Assembly (NCBI GenBank): GCA_905250075.1
Contig: CAJNOP010000012.1
Location: forward strand, 930,001 to 994,000
Length of the DNA: 64,000 bases
Reading direction: 5' to 3'
Source: Rotaria sp. Silwood1
Taxonomy: Eukaryota > Rotifera > Eurotatoria > Philodinida > Philodinidae
The position numbers and the translations under genes were made by a program. The notes beneath the pieces are model-generated. The model did not search any database, was not told the DNA's origin, and saw only the letters and a list, made by a program, of their open reading frames with translations. Shown here piece by piece: positions 27,101 through 37,088 of this stretch; position 1 is the first letter of the stretch, and every line of letters starts with the position of its first letter.

Positions 27101-27630
27101 ACAAACGATTTTCAATTACCAGCTGCTGTTTGGCTTGGTGGTTTATTTAATCCTCAATCATTTTTAACAGCTATTATGCAAACAACAGCACGTAAAAATG
27201 AATGGCCACTAGATAAAATGTGTTTATCAGTTGATGTAACGAAAAAAAGTCGTGAAGAATTAGGTGGTGCACCACGTGAAGGTGCCTATGTTCATGGACT
27301 TTTTATGGAAGGTGCAAGATGGGATACCCAAACAGGTCAATTAAGTGAAGCTAGAATAAAAGAATTAACACCAATGATGCCTGTAGTTTTTGTTAAAGCT
27401 ATTCCTGGTAAAGATTTATTTTAAATGATTTTCCCTTTTTTTGTTTTGGAAATTAACTTTTTTTTTCTTATTTTGTAGTTGATCGACGTGAAACAAAGAA
27501 TATTTATGAATGTCCAGTTTATAAAACAAAACAACGTGGTCCAACATTTGTTTGGACATTTAATTTACGTACAAAAGAAAAACCAGCTAAATGGATCTTA
27601 GGTGGTGTGTGTCTTTTATTAGCTGTGTGA
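6155..27630 (+). CDS. DNAH9/11/17-like: Axonemal dynein heavy chain, outer-arm beta type (DNAH9/11/17 family), complete
   Basis: This is the ATPase motor of the ciliary outer dynein arm. Exons: 6155-6511, 6597-6723, 8066-8334, 8402-8713, 8779-9067, 10085-10197, 10257-10576, 10644-10706, 10767-10962, 11033-11297, 11677-12107, 12166-12737, 12796-13435, 13492-13531, 14025-14799, 14872-15105, 15176-15473, 15545-15815, 15878-16009, 16313-16395, 16456-16598, 16675-16813, 16870-17078, 17145-17482, 17598-18283, 18347-18431, 18692-18912, 18978-19382, 19439-19600, 19662-19995, 20053-20342, 20405-20512, 20573-20598, 20658-20766, 20837-21070, 21133-21323, 21379-21533, 21589-21742, 21802-21913, 21977-22285, 22343-22514, 22581-22945, 23534-24037, 24098-24414, 24476-24684, 24744-24824, 24879-25029, 25095-25244, 25876-25988, 26050-26162, 26507-27407, 27479-27630. 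These total 13,425 nt, every phase agrees, and they give 4,474 residues, the usual family size. P-loops: AAA1 GPAGTGKTE (~1855, split by an intron), AAA2 GNAGTGKS (~2137), AAA3 GNAGCGKT (~2464), AAA4 GVGGSGKQ (~2808). AAA1 Walker B is CFDEFNR. Stalk coiled coils flank a microtubule-binding domain at ~3160-3255. [14 protein letters not shown] and the AAA5-6/C-terminal motifs match the beta class. Confidence 0.97.
9338..9530 (+). repeat. Dispersed repeat family A, copy 1 (dynein intron 5)
   Basis: A degenerate stretch of about 190 bases that aligns by eye with 61763-61957 in the same orientation. Shared landmarks in order are GACATxGACTTTCAC, a TTTTGAA block, CTACAAAAATCTCTA-like words, ATTTACTTT-like words and GATGACxGAG. 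Probably an old transposon fragment; the family is not recognised. Confidence 0.55.
17496..17538. repeat. Perfect 12-bp inverted repeat (hairpin) in dynein intron 24
   Basis: TAGAGAGCTGTG at 17496-17507 is the exact reverse complement of CACAGCTCTCTA at 17527-17538, with a 19-base spacer. It lies inside the 115-base intron 17483-17597. Confidence 0.85.
23193..23420 (+). repeat. Dispersed repeat family B, copy 1 (dynein intron 42)
   Basis: Aligns by eye with 25562-25790 in the same orientation. Landmarks: TATTACCATTCGACTTAG against TATTATCATTCGACTCAG, then CAxTTxAATTAGC-like words, a (A)GTCTT block and CAATGATGxT-like words near the end. A degenerate interspersed element of unknown class. Confidence 0.5.
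25562..25790 (+). repeat. Dispersed repeat family B, copy 2 (dynein intron 48)
   Basis: Second copy of the element at 23193-23420, in the 631-base intron 25245-25875. It has the TATTATCATTCGACTCAG landmark, CAACTCATTTAGCTTC, and a shared AAAAAGTCTT block. Confidence 0.5.
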
Positions 27631-27700
27631 TTTTTTTTCTTAGAATATTGTTTATATAATAATATATATATATACATATATCATTATATTTTTGTTAATG

Positions 27701-27706
27701 AATAAA
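27701..27706 (+). promoter_or_regulatory. Polyadenylation signal of the dynein gene
   Basis: AATAAA lies 70 bases after the dynein stop codon, in AT-rich sequence. This is a normal distance for a metazoan 3' end. Confidence 0.7.
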
Positions 27707-28055
27707 GTTTTAATGATATAACATGAAACTCTTTTGAAGTAAAATATATGAAACTCATAGTTCTTTTTTGCAATTCTAATTCAATTGTATCTGTCTTATG
27801 TCCTACAAATATATAATTGCCGAACTAATAATAGAATGATTCTTGAATCGTTATTTTCTTCAAAAGTGAATAATTTGTGTAAGACAAATTAAAAAAAACG
27901 TTTCCAGTCGAGTTCATTGAAAAAAGTATTTTCTTTGATCTAATCAGTTCTGTATCAAATGCACTACATATCAAAGAATGCAACAGAATCTTTTTTTTTG
28001 ATAACATACTTTTTTCGACTGAAAATTTGTTTCATCAATAATTGGTATTTGAGCC

Positions 28056-28150
28056 GTGGATGTGGAGTGTGAGACAGGAGTGGATGTAACTGTTCAGTTC
28101 ACTCACTCCACATCTACACTCACCGCCTTCCACACCTACAGCCTCCAGAG
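28056..28150. repeat. GT-rich to CA-rich strand-switching block 1
   Basis: A G/T-rich strand (GTGGATGTGGAGTGTGAG) turns into its C/A-rich complement-like sequence about 45 bases later. GATGTGGAGTG at 28059-28069 is exactly complementary to CACTCCACATC at 28104-28114. A small AACTG-TT-CAGTT hairpin lies between at 28088-28099. Confidence 0.75.
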
Positions 28151-28543
28151 TCATATGAAAAAGGTCCACGAACGATATGAAGGGATAGCCATGTAGTAGT
28201 CTTAGAACCGTATGAAATGTCCGGTCTTGCACGTCACATTGAAGTTTAAGAAGAGGGAATAGAAGAAAAAAATAATGTCAATTAACCAGATATATACGTA
28301 AAGACACGCAGCCGAAGCACCGCGTTGGATAGAGCTCAGTTTCAGCAGTCAGAAAATGGCTCTGGCCGCATTAAAATACGTTTAATATCAATAGTGCTTG
28401 GTTAAGATCATTAAAACTGTTGACATAAAACAATTGGAAAAATTAATGAATAAAACAACTGATTTCATTTCATAGTGAAACTCAAGGATTTTTATGCATT
28501 TCAACGGATAATCTCAAAGAAAAAATATGCTTAAATGATTCGC

Positions 28544-28722
28544 TCCGGCGTGGGTTTGGATACGGAGGTGGGTGGACATGTGACTGTTGGTGAGGGTGTG
28601 AGTGCTGGAATGACGTAGGAATGAATGGACCTAAAACTAATATCCACATTCACCCCACATTCACAATCTCTAACACCCAGCGCAATACGCACACACGCCA
28701 TCCACATTCACACTCACACTTA
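28544..28722. repeat. GT-rich to CA-rich strand-switching block 2
   Basis: 28544-28610 is rich in GTGGG/GTGTGAG words and 28643-28721 is rich in CCACATTCAC/CACTCACAC words. The result is a degenerate inverted arrangement like that of block 1, 400 bases upstream. Confidence 0.7.
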
Positions 28723-29645
28723 AAAAAATCTTATTATACAACATTTTATTCGATTTTTGTAGACTTCTTAAAAAGACTATGTAAAATGGTTGCTACTTAG
28801 ACTTTTATGAAATCGTTAAAAACATCTTGTACAAAACAAATCTTCATTGAATTTCTAACTATTCAACATTAAAGATTTGTTTTTTAAGAACTAAAAATGC
28901 ATGTAACAAGCTTCATTTATTGACTCACTTTTACTTCTTGAGTTTGAACCTTTACTTTTACACAATAAATACACTTGTAAGGCAACCATCCCTCAAAACC
29001 CGATCTCAGCTCAGGTACATTCCAATCGCATGAAATTTTCAGGATATGTCGGGGCTGTCATAGAGACGCTATGAACGGACTATCTCTTCATTTATTTATC
29101 TTAGTTCCGACTATTCCGACGAAAATTGACTTTTTTTTTAGAGGGAAAATCTTGAATGTGCTTTAAAATGATTATTTATTTGGAATTGCTGAAGTAGTTT
29201 CAAAGATATATTGACAGAAACTTTCTGAGAATATTTTTTCTTACCTTGTTACCCACTAGTCGTATATTAACTGATTTATATTAGTTCCTTCCATGGATAT
29301 GATGATATATTTGGACGGTGCACAAATATACAAAACTGTTCGTCAATATTGAATAAACTTTCGCGTGCTCGACGAAGCATCGAAACTCAAATTCTACTTT
29401 TGTAAATTTTTGTACGAAAGTCATAATGTTAGCCCCTCCTAATAATTTTGAACACTTGGACAGGTTAGAAGTCTCGAGGACTTCTATTACGGGGGTGAGA
29501 TTAGTTTTCTGTGTAAAACTGGCAATATGCAAACATAGAATAACATGATTCTGTAGTGTAACAAGAATTTCTATTCGCCGCTGGCAAAAAAATAAGTCAT
29601 AAATGAGTGATGAACTAAGCGTACCTTGTAAAAGTGTGTATTTTA

Positions 29646-29667
29646 CCTGTCGAGTTGATTCGACAGG
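29646..29667. repeat. Short perfect hairpin
   Basis: CCTGTCGA, then a six-base spacer, then TCGACAGG. It is perfectly paired, lies in otherwise featureless sequence about 450 bases beyond the 3' end of the minus-strand ART gene, and has no assigned function. The rest of 27707-30117 holds no recognisable gene. Confidence 0.7.
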
Positions 29668-30117
29668 CTCGCCCATGAACAATTTTTTTTAAAAACCTGT
29701 ATAAATATTCTATTTAACAAGAAAAAAGAGTAAACTTTTTTTAATAACTAGTACTGATTAATAGTAGGTCGATCTGAAGACATTATGTAAGTAGTCCTAT
29801 CGAGAATATTTAAAAATTTCGGAAGTTTACTATCGTTACTGCTCTTTATAAAGGATGGGTATGACGAGTTCATTTTTGATTGAATTGATCTTTTCCAATA
29901 TATAGATCTGTATTCAAACAAGCGAAAGATAAAACATTTGCTTAAGCATGAAAAAAATTGTATAAAATCTCCCATTTTTCCTCCATTGGGAGCCTAATAA
30001 ATGTGAGATTATATACTGGTTCAAAACTGCTGTTTTCTCTCTCGAGCGTTCAGATAGATAGATAATCGGACGGACAAAAATAGGGTTTCTTCGACTAGAG
30101 TGCGTGTATGTAGCATC

Positions 30118-32838
30118 TTAGTCGAAATAAACAATCGGCTCGTCCGTTACGTCTCTAACAGTATCTGGTATAGAAATATCTGCAAATGAAAGTTTCAATT
30201 TTAATATTTCAAGATCAAGATCAGATGTTGAATTGACACGAGAATTTGAACCCGATTTTGACAGTACAAGAGTCGATTTTTCTGATATTGATCGTATAGG
30301 TCTCGATTCTTCTGATGTTGATCGTACATGTGTCGATTCTTTTGGCGTTGATCGTTCAGATCTCGATCGTTCTGGTTTAGACTTTCTCGATTGAAATCGA
30401 ACTGGTGACCAAGCTCGTGATTTTCTAACTATTATTTGTTTTCTTTCGACTCTATTAATATGTTCTTGTACTAATTTAATCATATCCTTTGTCGGTGGTG
30501 ACAATTCTTTATAAACTGTCAATGCTTCATGTAATAGTTCGAGTGAAACCGTATATTGTCCCATCTCATAACGAATCATTCCAATAGACACAAGTGACGA
30601 AGCTATGTTTGGATGATTCAATGGATAAATTGCTTTTTCCATTTCAAGTTGACGTTCACGATATTCAAGACTATTAACAAAATCTTCTCTTATTTGATAA
30701 ATATAACTAATATATTGAAGACATTCAATCGTGGAATAAATATCGAATGGTACAGTATTTAAAACAATTTTTAATGCACGTTGTGATAAATCTAATGCTT
30801 CATCATATTCAAATTTTTTAACTAATAAGCCAATTGTACATAAAAGTGTATTAACACAACGTGAATGATTTTCACCTAATAAAATTTTATAATTCTCTAA
30901 TTTTTCTCGACAAAACTTTAAACCTTTATTATATTCATTCATAATTCTATAAATTTCAACAATACGTCTTAAATCATTGATAACATCTATATGATCCAAT
31001 GGTAAACATGATTCGTCCATTTTAAGTTCTTGATGAAGATATTCTAATGAACATTCGTATTCATTCATACATTGATATACATGACCAATATGGCCGAGAC
31101 AGGCAGCTATTTGTGGATGTTGTAAAGGAAGGACATGTTTAAAAGTTTCTAAAGCATCTTCAAACCAATGTAAAGCCGTTACCAATTCATTTTTATTTTG
31201 ATAAACTAAACCAATTTCTTCCATTGTCATTGCAATAACAATGTGTTTATTGGAATAATTGCTTTCATTAATACGCATTGCTTGACGATAATAGTTCAAT
31301 GCTTGGTCGAAATTGCCCATTAAACGATATACATTACCAATATTGCGTAATGAAGCACCGATACGAGGATTTAAAATTGAAAGCGTTTCTCGACGTATAT
31401 TATAAGCAAATTGATAATATTCTAATGCTTCATTATAATTGCCTCTCTTCAAATGAACATGTCCTAAGCCAGTTTTTAAACTAGCAATATCGGTATGATC
31501 GCATGGAAGTATTTTTAAAAGAACATTAAAATATTTTTCAGCATGATCAATTTGTCCTAATTCGAATAGGAGAAGACTACCGAAATAGACCATTGGACTC
31601 ATATCTTTCATTTCGTTTTCGGCCATTTTTAAATATTCTTGAACACGTTCAAATCCATCGTTTGTACTTGTCAATTGTATGGTCCATACTTTTAAATTTG
31701 TATCATATTCAATGGCACCAATGCGAAATGTTGCACCAATTGAAAATAGTACCTCATATTCGCCGGTGAATGCTGTTTCATCCTCAATATCTGCACAAAT
31801 AATTGATTTCAATGTTGGATCGACTTCTATTTTAAAAAGAACAGCTTTTATTTGCTCTGAACTTTCGCCAGCATAAGCTAATGACACTTTTTCACTGCGT
31901 GATGTAGAAAAGAAACCATTTGGTGAAATTAATTTACCGATACTTTGTTTTAATTTATGAAATTCTTCAGTCGATATTTGTTGACCACGATAAAGATTTA
32001 AAATATCACTCGTTTTCATACTATGACTTTTCTGTTCGATTTGAGCACATAAATCAATAATAAAATATCGAAATGCATAAATCAATTCAATGTTTTCAGT
32101 ACGAAAAGCACGATTCAATAATCGATAAACAAATGATTCTTTAGTATACCAATAAATTGCTTTTTCTGGCGAATACATTGAACTAAATTCTTCAATATTT
32201 GCAAGTTGTTTTTTACTATGTTGATAATATGTTTTACACTGATTAAGCATATCAATTTTTGCTTGTTCATCATTGGTCATTTGTTTAAGAACATGTACGA
32301 GAAGTTGATGCCAAACAAATGAAGCTTCTTCTTTCGATAAATCTCTTGTCGACTTTTGTTGTTGATTAAATAGATTATATTTATATGTTTTGTTTTTCAA
32401 TAGGTGAATTGTTTTTTCAATTGATATAATCATTTCATTGAAATTCAAAAAATAGCCAATTACTTTTGTATGTTGATAATTAGAATTCGTTTTTTTGGGA
32501 TCTCGATTTTGACAATAAATAAATACGCCACGTATACATTGTATGCCAAATAATTGAACAAGTAATGATTCATGACTAGGAGCATACACACCGGATATGA
32601 TTAGTAAAACATTTTCATCTTTTGTTGTTCGAATAAAATTTTCACATCGACGTATGTCGGTATAGAATTGAGCTGCCGGATTAATCTTCACTAGGGTTGT
32701 TTGTATATGATGAATTGATGAATTATTATTATTATTAATATTACTATTATTATTCCTATCAAGCCATATTAGTAGAAAATCTTCCTTATTTTCGGGCACG
32801 TCTATTCTATGTAAATTTGGAAGAATATGTTTTACCAT
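30118..32838 (-). CDS. Arginine mono-ADP-ribosyltransferase fused to kinesin-light-chain-type TPRs
   Basis: A single 906-residue exon. Residues 1-230 form the N-terminal region usual in bdelloid ART proteins, with an Asn-rich run at 29-38. The ART domain spans about 231-395 and shows the R-S-ExE signature: Arg284 in NLYRGQ, the FFSTS motif at 309-313, and Glu360-Tyr-Glu362 in TGEYEVLF. The family transfers ADP-ribose from NAD+ to protein side chains, usually arginine. From about 412 to 780, eight or nine TPRs recur every 42 residues (for example GHVHLKRGNYNEALEYY, GNVYRLMGNFDQALNYY), the spacing of kinesin light chain; these would bind partners or targets. The tail (about 805-870) is Ser/Arg-rich with a ten-residue period. 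No signal peptide or membrane segment is evident, so a cytosolic location is likely. All signature residues are present, so it looks active. Lack of introns, unlike all neighbours, suggests acquisition from outside or retrocopying. Substrate unknown. Confidence 0.92.
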   Translation of the reverse strand: MVKHILPNLHRIDVPENKEDFLLIWLDRNNNSNINNNNNSSIHHIQTTLVKINPAAQFYTDIRRCENFIRTTKDENVLLIISGVYAPSHESLLVQLFGIQCIRGVFIYCQNRDPKKTNSNYQHTKVIGYFLNFNEMIISIEKTIHLLKNKTYKYNLFNQQQKSTRDLSKEEASFVWHQLLVHVLKQMTNDEQAKIDMLNQCKTYYQHSKKQLANIEEFSSMYSPEKAIYWYTKESFVYRLLNRAFRTENIELIYAFRYFIIDLCAQIEQKSHSMKTSDILNLYRGQQISTEEFHKLKQSIGKLISPNGFFSTSRSEKVSLAYAGESSEQIKAVLFKIEVDPTLKSIICADIEDETAFTGEYEVLFSIGATFRIGAIEYDTNLKVWTIQLTSTNDGFERVQEYLKMAENEMKDMSPMVYFGSLLLFELGQIDHAEKYFNVLLKILPCDHTDIASLKTGLGHVHLKRGNYNEALEYYQFAYNIRRETLSILNPRIGASLRNIGNVYRLMGNFDQALNYYRQAMRINESNYSNKHIVIAMTMEEIGLVYQNKNELVTALHWFEDALETFKHVLPLQHPQIAACLGHIGHVYQCMNEYECSLEYLHQELKMDESCLPLDHIDVINDLRRIVEIYRIMNEYNKGLKFCREKLENYKILLGENHSRCVNTLLCTIGLLVKKFEYDEALDLSQRALKIVLNTVPFDIYSTIECLQYISYIYQIREDFVNSLEYRERQLEMEKAIYPLNHPNIASSLVSIGMIRYEMGQYTVSLELLHEALTVYKELSPPTKDMIKLVQEHINRVERKQIIVRKSRAWSPVRFQSRKSKPERSRSERSTPKESTHVRSTSEESRPIRSISEKSTLVLSKSGSNSRVNSTSDLDLEILKLKLSFADISIPDTVRDVTDEPIVYFD
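30284..30373 (-). repeat. Three 30-bp tandem units in the ART-TPR tail
   Basis: Units 30284-30313, 30314-30343 and 30344-30373 share the core TTGATCGT..A..T.TCGAT and keep the frame, giving a repeated decapeptide of the RSxSExSxxx kind. A partial unit precedes them at about 30260-30283. Confidence 0.8.
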
Positions 32839-34370
32839 TATTCAATATTAATTAATTAATTGTCTTTTTTTAGATTTTATGATTCTGAAACGTTGAAAAT
32901 GATTTCGTTATATGTATATAATCATCAAACATAAAAAGATTAAATATTTGTAACAAACAAAACAATTGACCAAGTACAATGATGATACGAAAATACAAAA
33001 ATTCATCAATCAGATAAAACAACATCAACCAGATAGAAGAGTTCCCACATGTTCTTTTGTCTTTCTGTTAGAATTATCTTGTATTATGAGAGAATAACTT
33101 AATCAAATCGGTAGTAATTAAAATGAGTAAACGATGATACAACACTTATGGAAAAAGCTGACGAATGATATATATACGAGCATATAGTGAAGAAATTTTC
33201 TGCGTCTTTAAAAAATGAACTAAACAAATCAGAAAAACTGTTTAAACTGACTTAATTTGTTTTTTTCGTAGGGAGAAAGTATTGTTTCCAAATGCGCATT
33301 CATATACACAGAGAGATTTTGCATCTGCAGGAAATGGTAGATACTATATTTATCTTATTTGTCATTGTGGAACAACACCAGAGACCGAAACGAGGCGAGA
33401 GGAAAGTTACGATGGGGCAAGGTTTGCCCACACGAGGCAGAGTTAAGTTAAAATTTCCGAATTTTCTGCATCATAGCTTCACAATGTGAATCGTAATGTA
33501 TAGACTATGTATTTGAATAATGCATACATAAAAACTCAGGATAAGAGTCTCTGGGCAATAAATGATAAACTCAATACTTTGTACAAGTATTAAAGTTTTT
33601 CGTTAAATCTGAATAGTCTGTATAAAACGTTTTTTTTTTATCGTGGGAGATAAATAGATAAAGAGTACAAGAGAGTAAAACAGAGAATTTGATGTAGAAT
33701 TTATTTATGCATTCAATTTTTCGATAAACACTTTCATTTTTTTGTAACATCAAAATTGTTGCATATCACAAAAACATCACTTACTCAGCATTTCACTAGA
33801 ATTCAATGCAGTTTTTATTTCTTAAGTAACTTCCTATACTCTATTCAAACACAGTAAGAAAAGGGAAGAAGCATGCTCATTTTGTAGGTATGAAGCCGAA
33901 CATTTGCGCAAAATTTTACTACTTAAAGGAAACATACAAAGTATATATCTATAGTTATTAGGCCGAGGATGCATTTAAGATATTCTGTAGTTTTTCAACA
34001 AGAAACACATTAGGAAATGTTTAACTAGGCACAACATTTGATGCGCTAAAAAACTTTACATGCCTTACTTGAAGAAAAATGAAATTTGAGCTCAACCTAA
34101 TTTGGTCAAACTGGATTTATAAATGTCATGATTTCGAAGCTGCGAAGTTGGCTTTTTTCTAGTGTTCAGTGACTTTGATGCTACGAAGATGCGCCTAACA
34201 ATAATTTAGTAGTGGACATTTCGTTAAACTGACAGAAAATTTTCTATCCTTAACATTGGCATCAAACCTTTTGGTTGAGTACAACTTGATACAAACAGTC
34301 TATCAAAAACCTGCTATATCCTCTATCACACGCTTTATTAGTATTCTTTTCTTCATCTAAAACTAACATG
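32839..34370. other. Intergenic region upstream of the ART-TPR gene
   Basis: No supported gene. The first few hundred bases must hold the minus-strand promoter of the ART-TPR gene, but no clear TATA box was recognised. At 33374-33441 there is a GC-richer patch with GAGGCGAG, GGGGCAAGG and CACGAGGCAGAG words, like those at 34880-35072. Confidence 0.5.
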
Positions 34371-34377
34371 ACTACTG

Positions 34378-34750
34378 CTATTAACAACAGCTAAAAAAGC
34401 AAAATGTTGTCGTGCTTGCGGTGCATGTCTGCTGAAAGTGACTACGACCGCAACCCTTGATATTGAAAATGATCCAATAGAAAGACTTCCTTCAACAGTT
34501 AATGGACGAAGAAGCGAAAAAGATATAAATATCGATTTCGAATCAGACAAAGACTGTTGAAACTCATACTTTGACATGAACACGAAAATCTTTTTCCAGT
34601 TTTCTCTAAATTGACATGTCACACATACCTAATACCACACGATTCAGCTGCTGTCGACAAAGAATTTTCGGTAGCAAAATAATTTATCAACCAAAGGCGA
34701 CCTAATTTACATCCCACAACTGTTAATAATATTTTTTTCTTCGTTCTGTA
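34378..34750 (+). mobile_element. hAT-family transposase remnant (C-terminal dimerisation region), decayed
   Basis: In one + frame from about 34593 the translation runs FPVFSKLTCHTYLIP, then DSAAVDKEFSVAK, a stop codon, and FINQRRPNLHPTTVNNI. This matches the hAT C-terminal (hATC) pattern: FP.LSKLA..YL.IP, SA..ER.FS.AG, then R..L.P..V..L.F. The stop sits where Gly is usual. Upstream, 34417-34553 is open in another register and coding-like (a cysteine-rich start, then acidic sequence), ending at TGA, so frameshifts are likely. No full-length element remains; this is dead. Confidence 0.72.
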
Positions 34751-34879
34751 GAGAATAACAAAAACATTTATTAATGATTCGTTACATTTTATTTCCACTA
34801 TTATATTGGTGTTTCTTTTTTTTTCAATATGAGGTCAAACAAATGATATGACCAAAGGAAAAAATATTTCATAAGTACT

Positions 34880-35091
34880 TAACGAGGTAGTGAAGAAACA
34901 ACAATCAAGGTCGGGGTGGAATGAGACAAGGAATACTTTACACGGGACAAGACGAGGCAAGAAGACGAAAAAAATAATAAAGCCGAGGCGAGTCGAGGCG
35001 GAGAAATGAAAATAAAAATCAGGTCGGAACGAGGCGAAGCGGAGAAACTTTTTCTCGGCGGGGCAAGACGGTAAGCCAAAACTCTACCCTG
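34880..35091 (+). mobile_element. Candidate right end of the hAT element with GAGGCGAG-type subterminal repeats
   Basis: 34880-35072 is rich in degenerate GAGGCGAG, GGGGCAAGACG and CGGAGAAA words, unlike the AT-rich surroundings. It ends in GCCAAAACTCTACCCTG at 35075-35091, whose reverse complement begins CAGGGTAGAG, the CAGGG-like start usual for hAT terminal repeats. The next eight bases, ATTCAGGC, could be one target-site copy. No matching left terminus was found. Confidence 0.4.
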
Positions 35092-35621
35092 ATTCAGGCT
35101 CTGATAAGACGAATAATGATCTGAGTGTTAGTAATTCATTGTGATTGTTTGATTCTCGTTTTTTTTAATAGTCAGTCCAGTCCACACAATGTCGTACTTT
35201 AGACCTTAAGAAAAAAAAACACACAAGTACAGATAAATGACAAATTGTAAATTCGAAAAAAAAAGAAAAAAACATCCATATATGAATAGTCGTTACTCAT
35301 TTAATGATTTTTAGTTATATTTACAAAGTATTAATCTTAAAGACAGCACAATAAGTGTTTGATACTCTCTTGAGATTTGCGTTGTTCTGAGAGAATACAC
35401 TTCATTTTAGCTACCTATATAAAGCAAATATAATGTTGATAACGTGCTCGATTAAGAAATCACACAAGGGAGACTTTTTCCTTTGTCTCATATGACTTCA
35501 TATCATAACTAGACACTACCGTCGCGAAGTGGTCGGCATTGCGAAGTGGGGTATGGACCAACTGGAGGAGAGAAGACAGCAAATCGGTCCTCAAATAGAT
35601 GCGGAGAGAAGGTAGATCGAG

Positions 35622-35712
35622 CGTGGATGACGTGTGGGAGAGTAATGGTGTGGGTGAAGGCGAGGTGTAAGAGAATGATGGTGTGGTTTGGTGTGGATAT
35701 GAGTGTCTTCGA
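35622..35712 (+). repeat. GT-rich degenerate repeat
   Basis: Runs of GTGTGGG, GGTGTGG and GGATATGAGTG words on the + strand resemble the G/T arms of the blocks at 28.05 and 28.54 kb. No complementary CA-rich arm of similar length follows. Confidence 0.5.
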
Positions 35713-36036
35713 AGAGAAGAGTCATACTCACACTGCTTCTCTGTTTCTTAAATTTCCGTTATATTTTTCGACTAAAATATACTTTCAATCATGTGTTTTG
35801 CTTCTAGTAGTATGAACAGGTGACAGTATTCTTGATCACTAACTTTTTTAGTATCTATTTCACATTGTTATTTGTTAATAAAGTGAAACTGCTGTTCCGG
35901 ATCGACGACAACCTTGTCCGACCATCCTCTGATGCTCTTATTCTCTCTTTGTAGTATTTTCTACTGTCAATCAGACCAATCAGTTAAATACATCATCGGT
36001 TTGTATAAGAACCAAAATATAGGATACAAAGCAAAC

Positions 36037-36056
36037 AATATATATATATATATATT
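36037..36056. repeat. (AT)n microsatellite
   Basis: An uninterrupted alternating AT run within AT-rich intergenic DNA. No gene is supported in 35100-37088. Confidence 0.8.
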
Positions 36057-37088
36057 ACGATATTAGCTAAGGGAACAATACACTTGGTACATCTCCAGAT
36101 CAATAACATCAGGACACTCATGCTCTTTGATGTGCTTTGCCAGTTAGACTAATTAATGCATAGGGTGTTGTCGATTTGGAGAAGAACCATATTATTAAAT
36201 GGATATGTAGTTTTTTCACAGATACGCGCAGTCCATTTGGCAGTTGCTTTAGTCATACATTAATCTATTTAACTCATGAGAACAAAGGGATGAATTTGGA
36301 TGAAGAGTTTTATGGATTGTGTAGAAGCATCTAATGAGAGATAATGAAAAATCGCTTCTTGCAAAAAAGTTGGTGATCAAAAATGTTTTTTTCATATAAA
36401 ATACAGAAGAACGAAATATTTATCTCGACACTAGATTTCAATATTTTATGGTTGTTTTATTTGCCGAAAATATTTTGAGAATATGAGTTTTTTATCTTTT
36501 ATATATCTATCATTTAACTTTTGTACAATTTAATTTTATTAGAAAAATAAATTTTGGATTATAATATATCTCAAAATATGCTATTCAATTTTTTTATTTT
36601 AATAGCCATTAGTATCGTCGTGAGGTGACTAAGATAGATTGAGGTGAACTGGAAATCTTTGAATATTCAGACTTGTAAGAACGGTATCTTAGTAACGATG
36701 CTCGGTGGCGCTAACTTGAGTAGTCTCACCGATAGCCATACTACACCCTATTCTTGTGCATAGTATCACGAAATAAGTATTTATGTTTGAATTTGAGATA
36801 ACTATTTGAATAAAACTTTGTTTTAGAATTCTCATTCTTCCGACTGTTAAAGAGTACTCTACGAAAGCTATTTTTCTATTCTTTGCAGGCTTTCTTCTTT
36901 GAATAAATTCATCGATTTGTTTTATTTTCACTCTTATCCATTCTCTTGTACAATAACTTGGTGATTCTTTATCAGTTTTATTCCTTGCTTGACGAGGGTG
37001 TGTACACAACTGTTGATGACTGATAATATTTAGCATATAAGTAGGACGCAGTAAAATTAGGAAAGGTCTAAAAAGGATTCATCTCTAT

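Noticed and set aside
28306-28375. Stretch with GGATAGAGCTCAGTTTCAGCAG, somewhat like a tRNA-derived SINE
   Set aside because: No cloverleaf and no clear A and B boxes at proper spacing could be drawn.
29281-29682. 133-residue minus-strand open frame downstream of the ART gene
   Set aside because: No recognisable motif and atypical codon use for this genome; likely chance.
33271-33445. Open + frame after an acceptor-like TTTTTTCGTAG
   Set aside because: It runs into the GAGGCGAG-type repeat patch, has no donor or partner exon, and shows no known family.
36689-37036. 115-residue minus-strand open frame
   Set aside because: No family resemblance and it abuts the foldback element; not supported as a gene.
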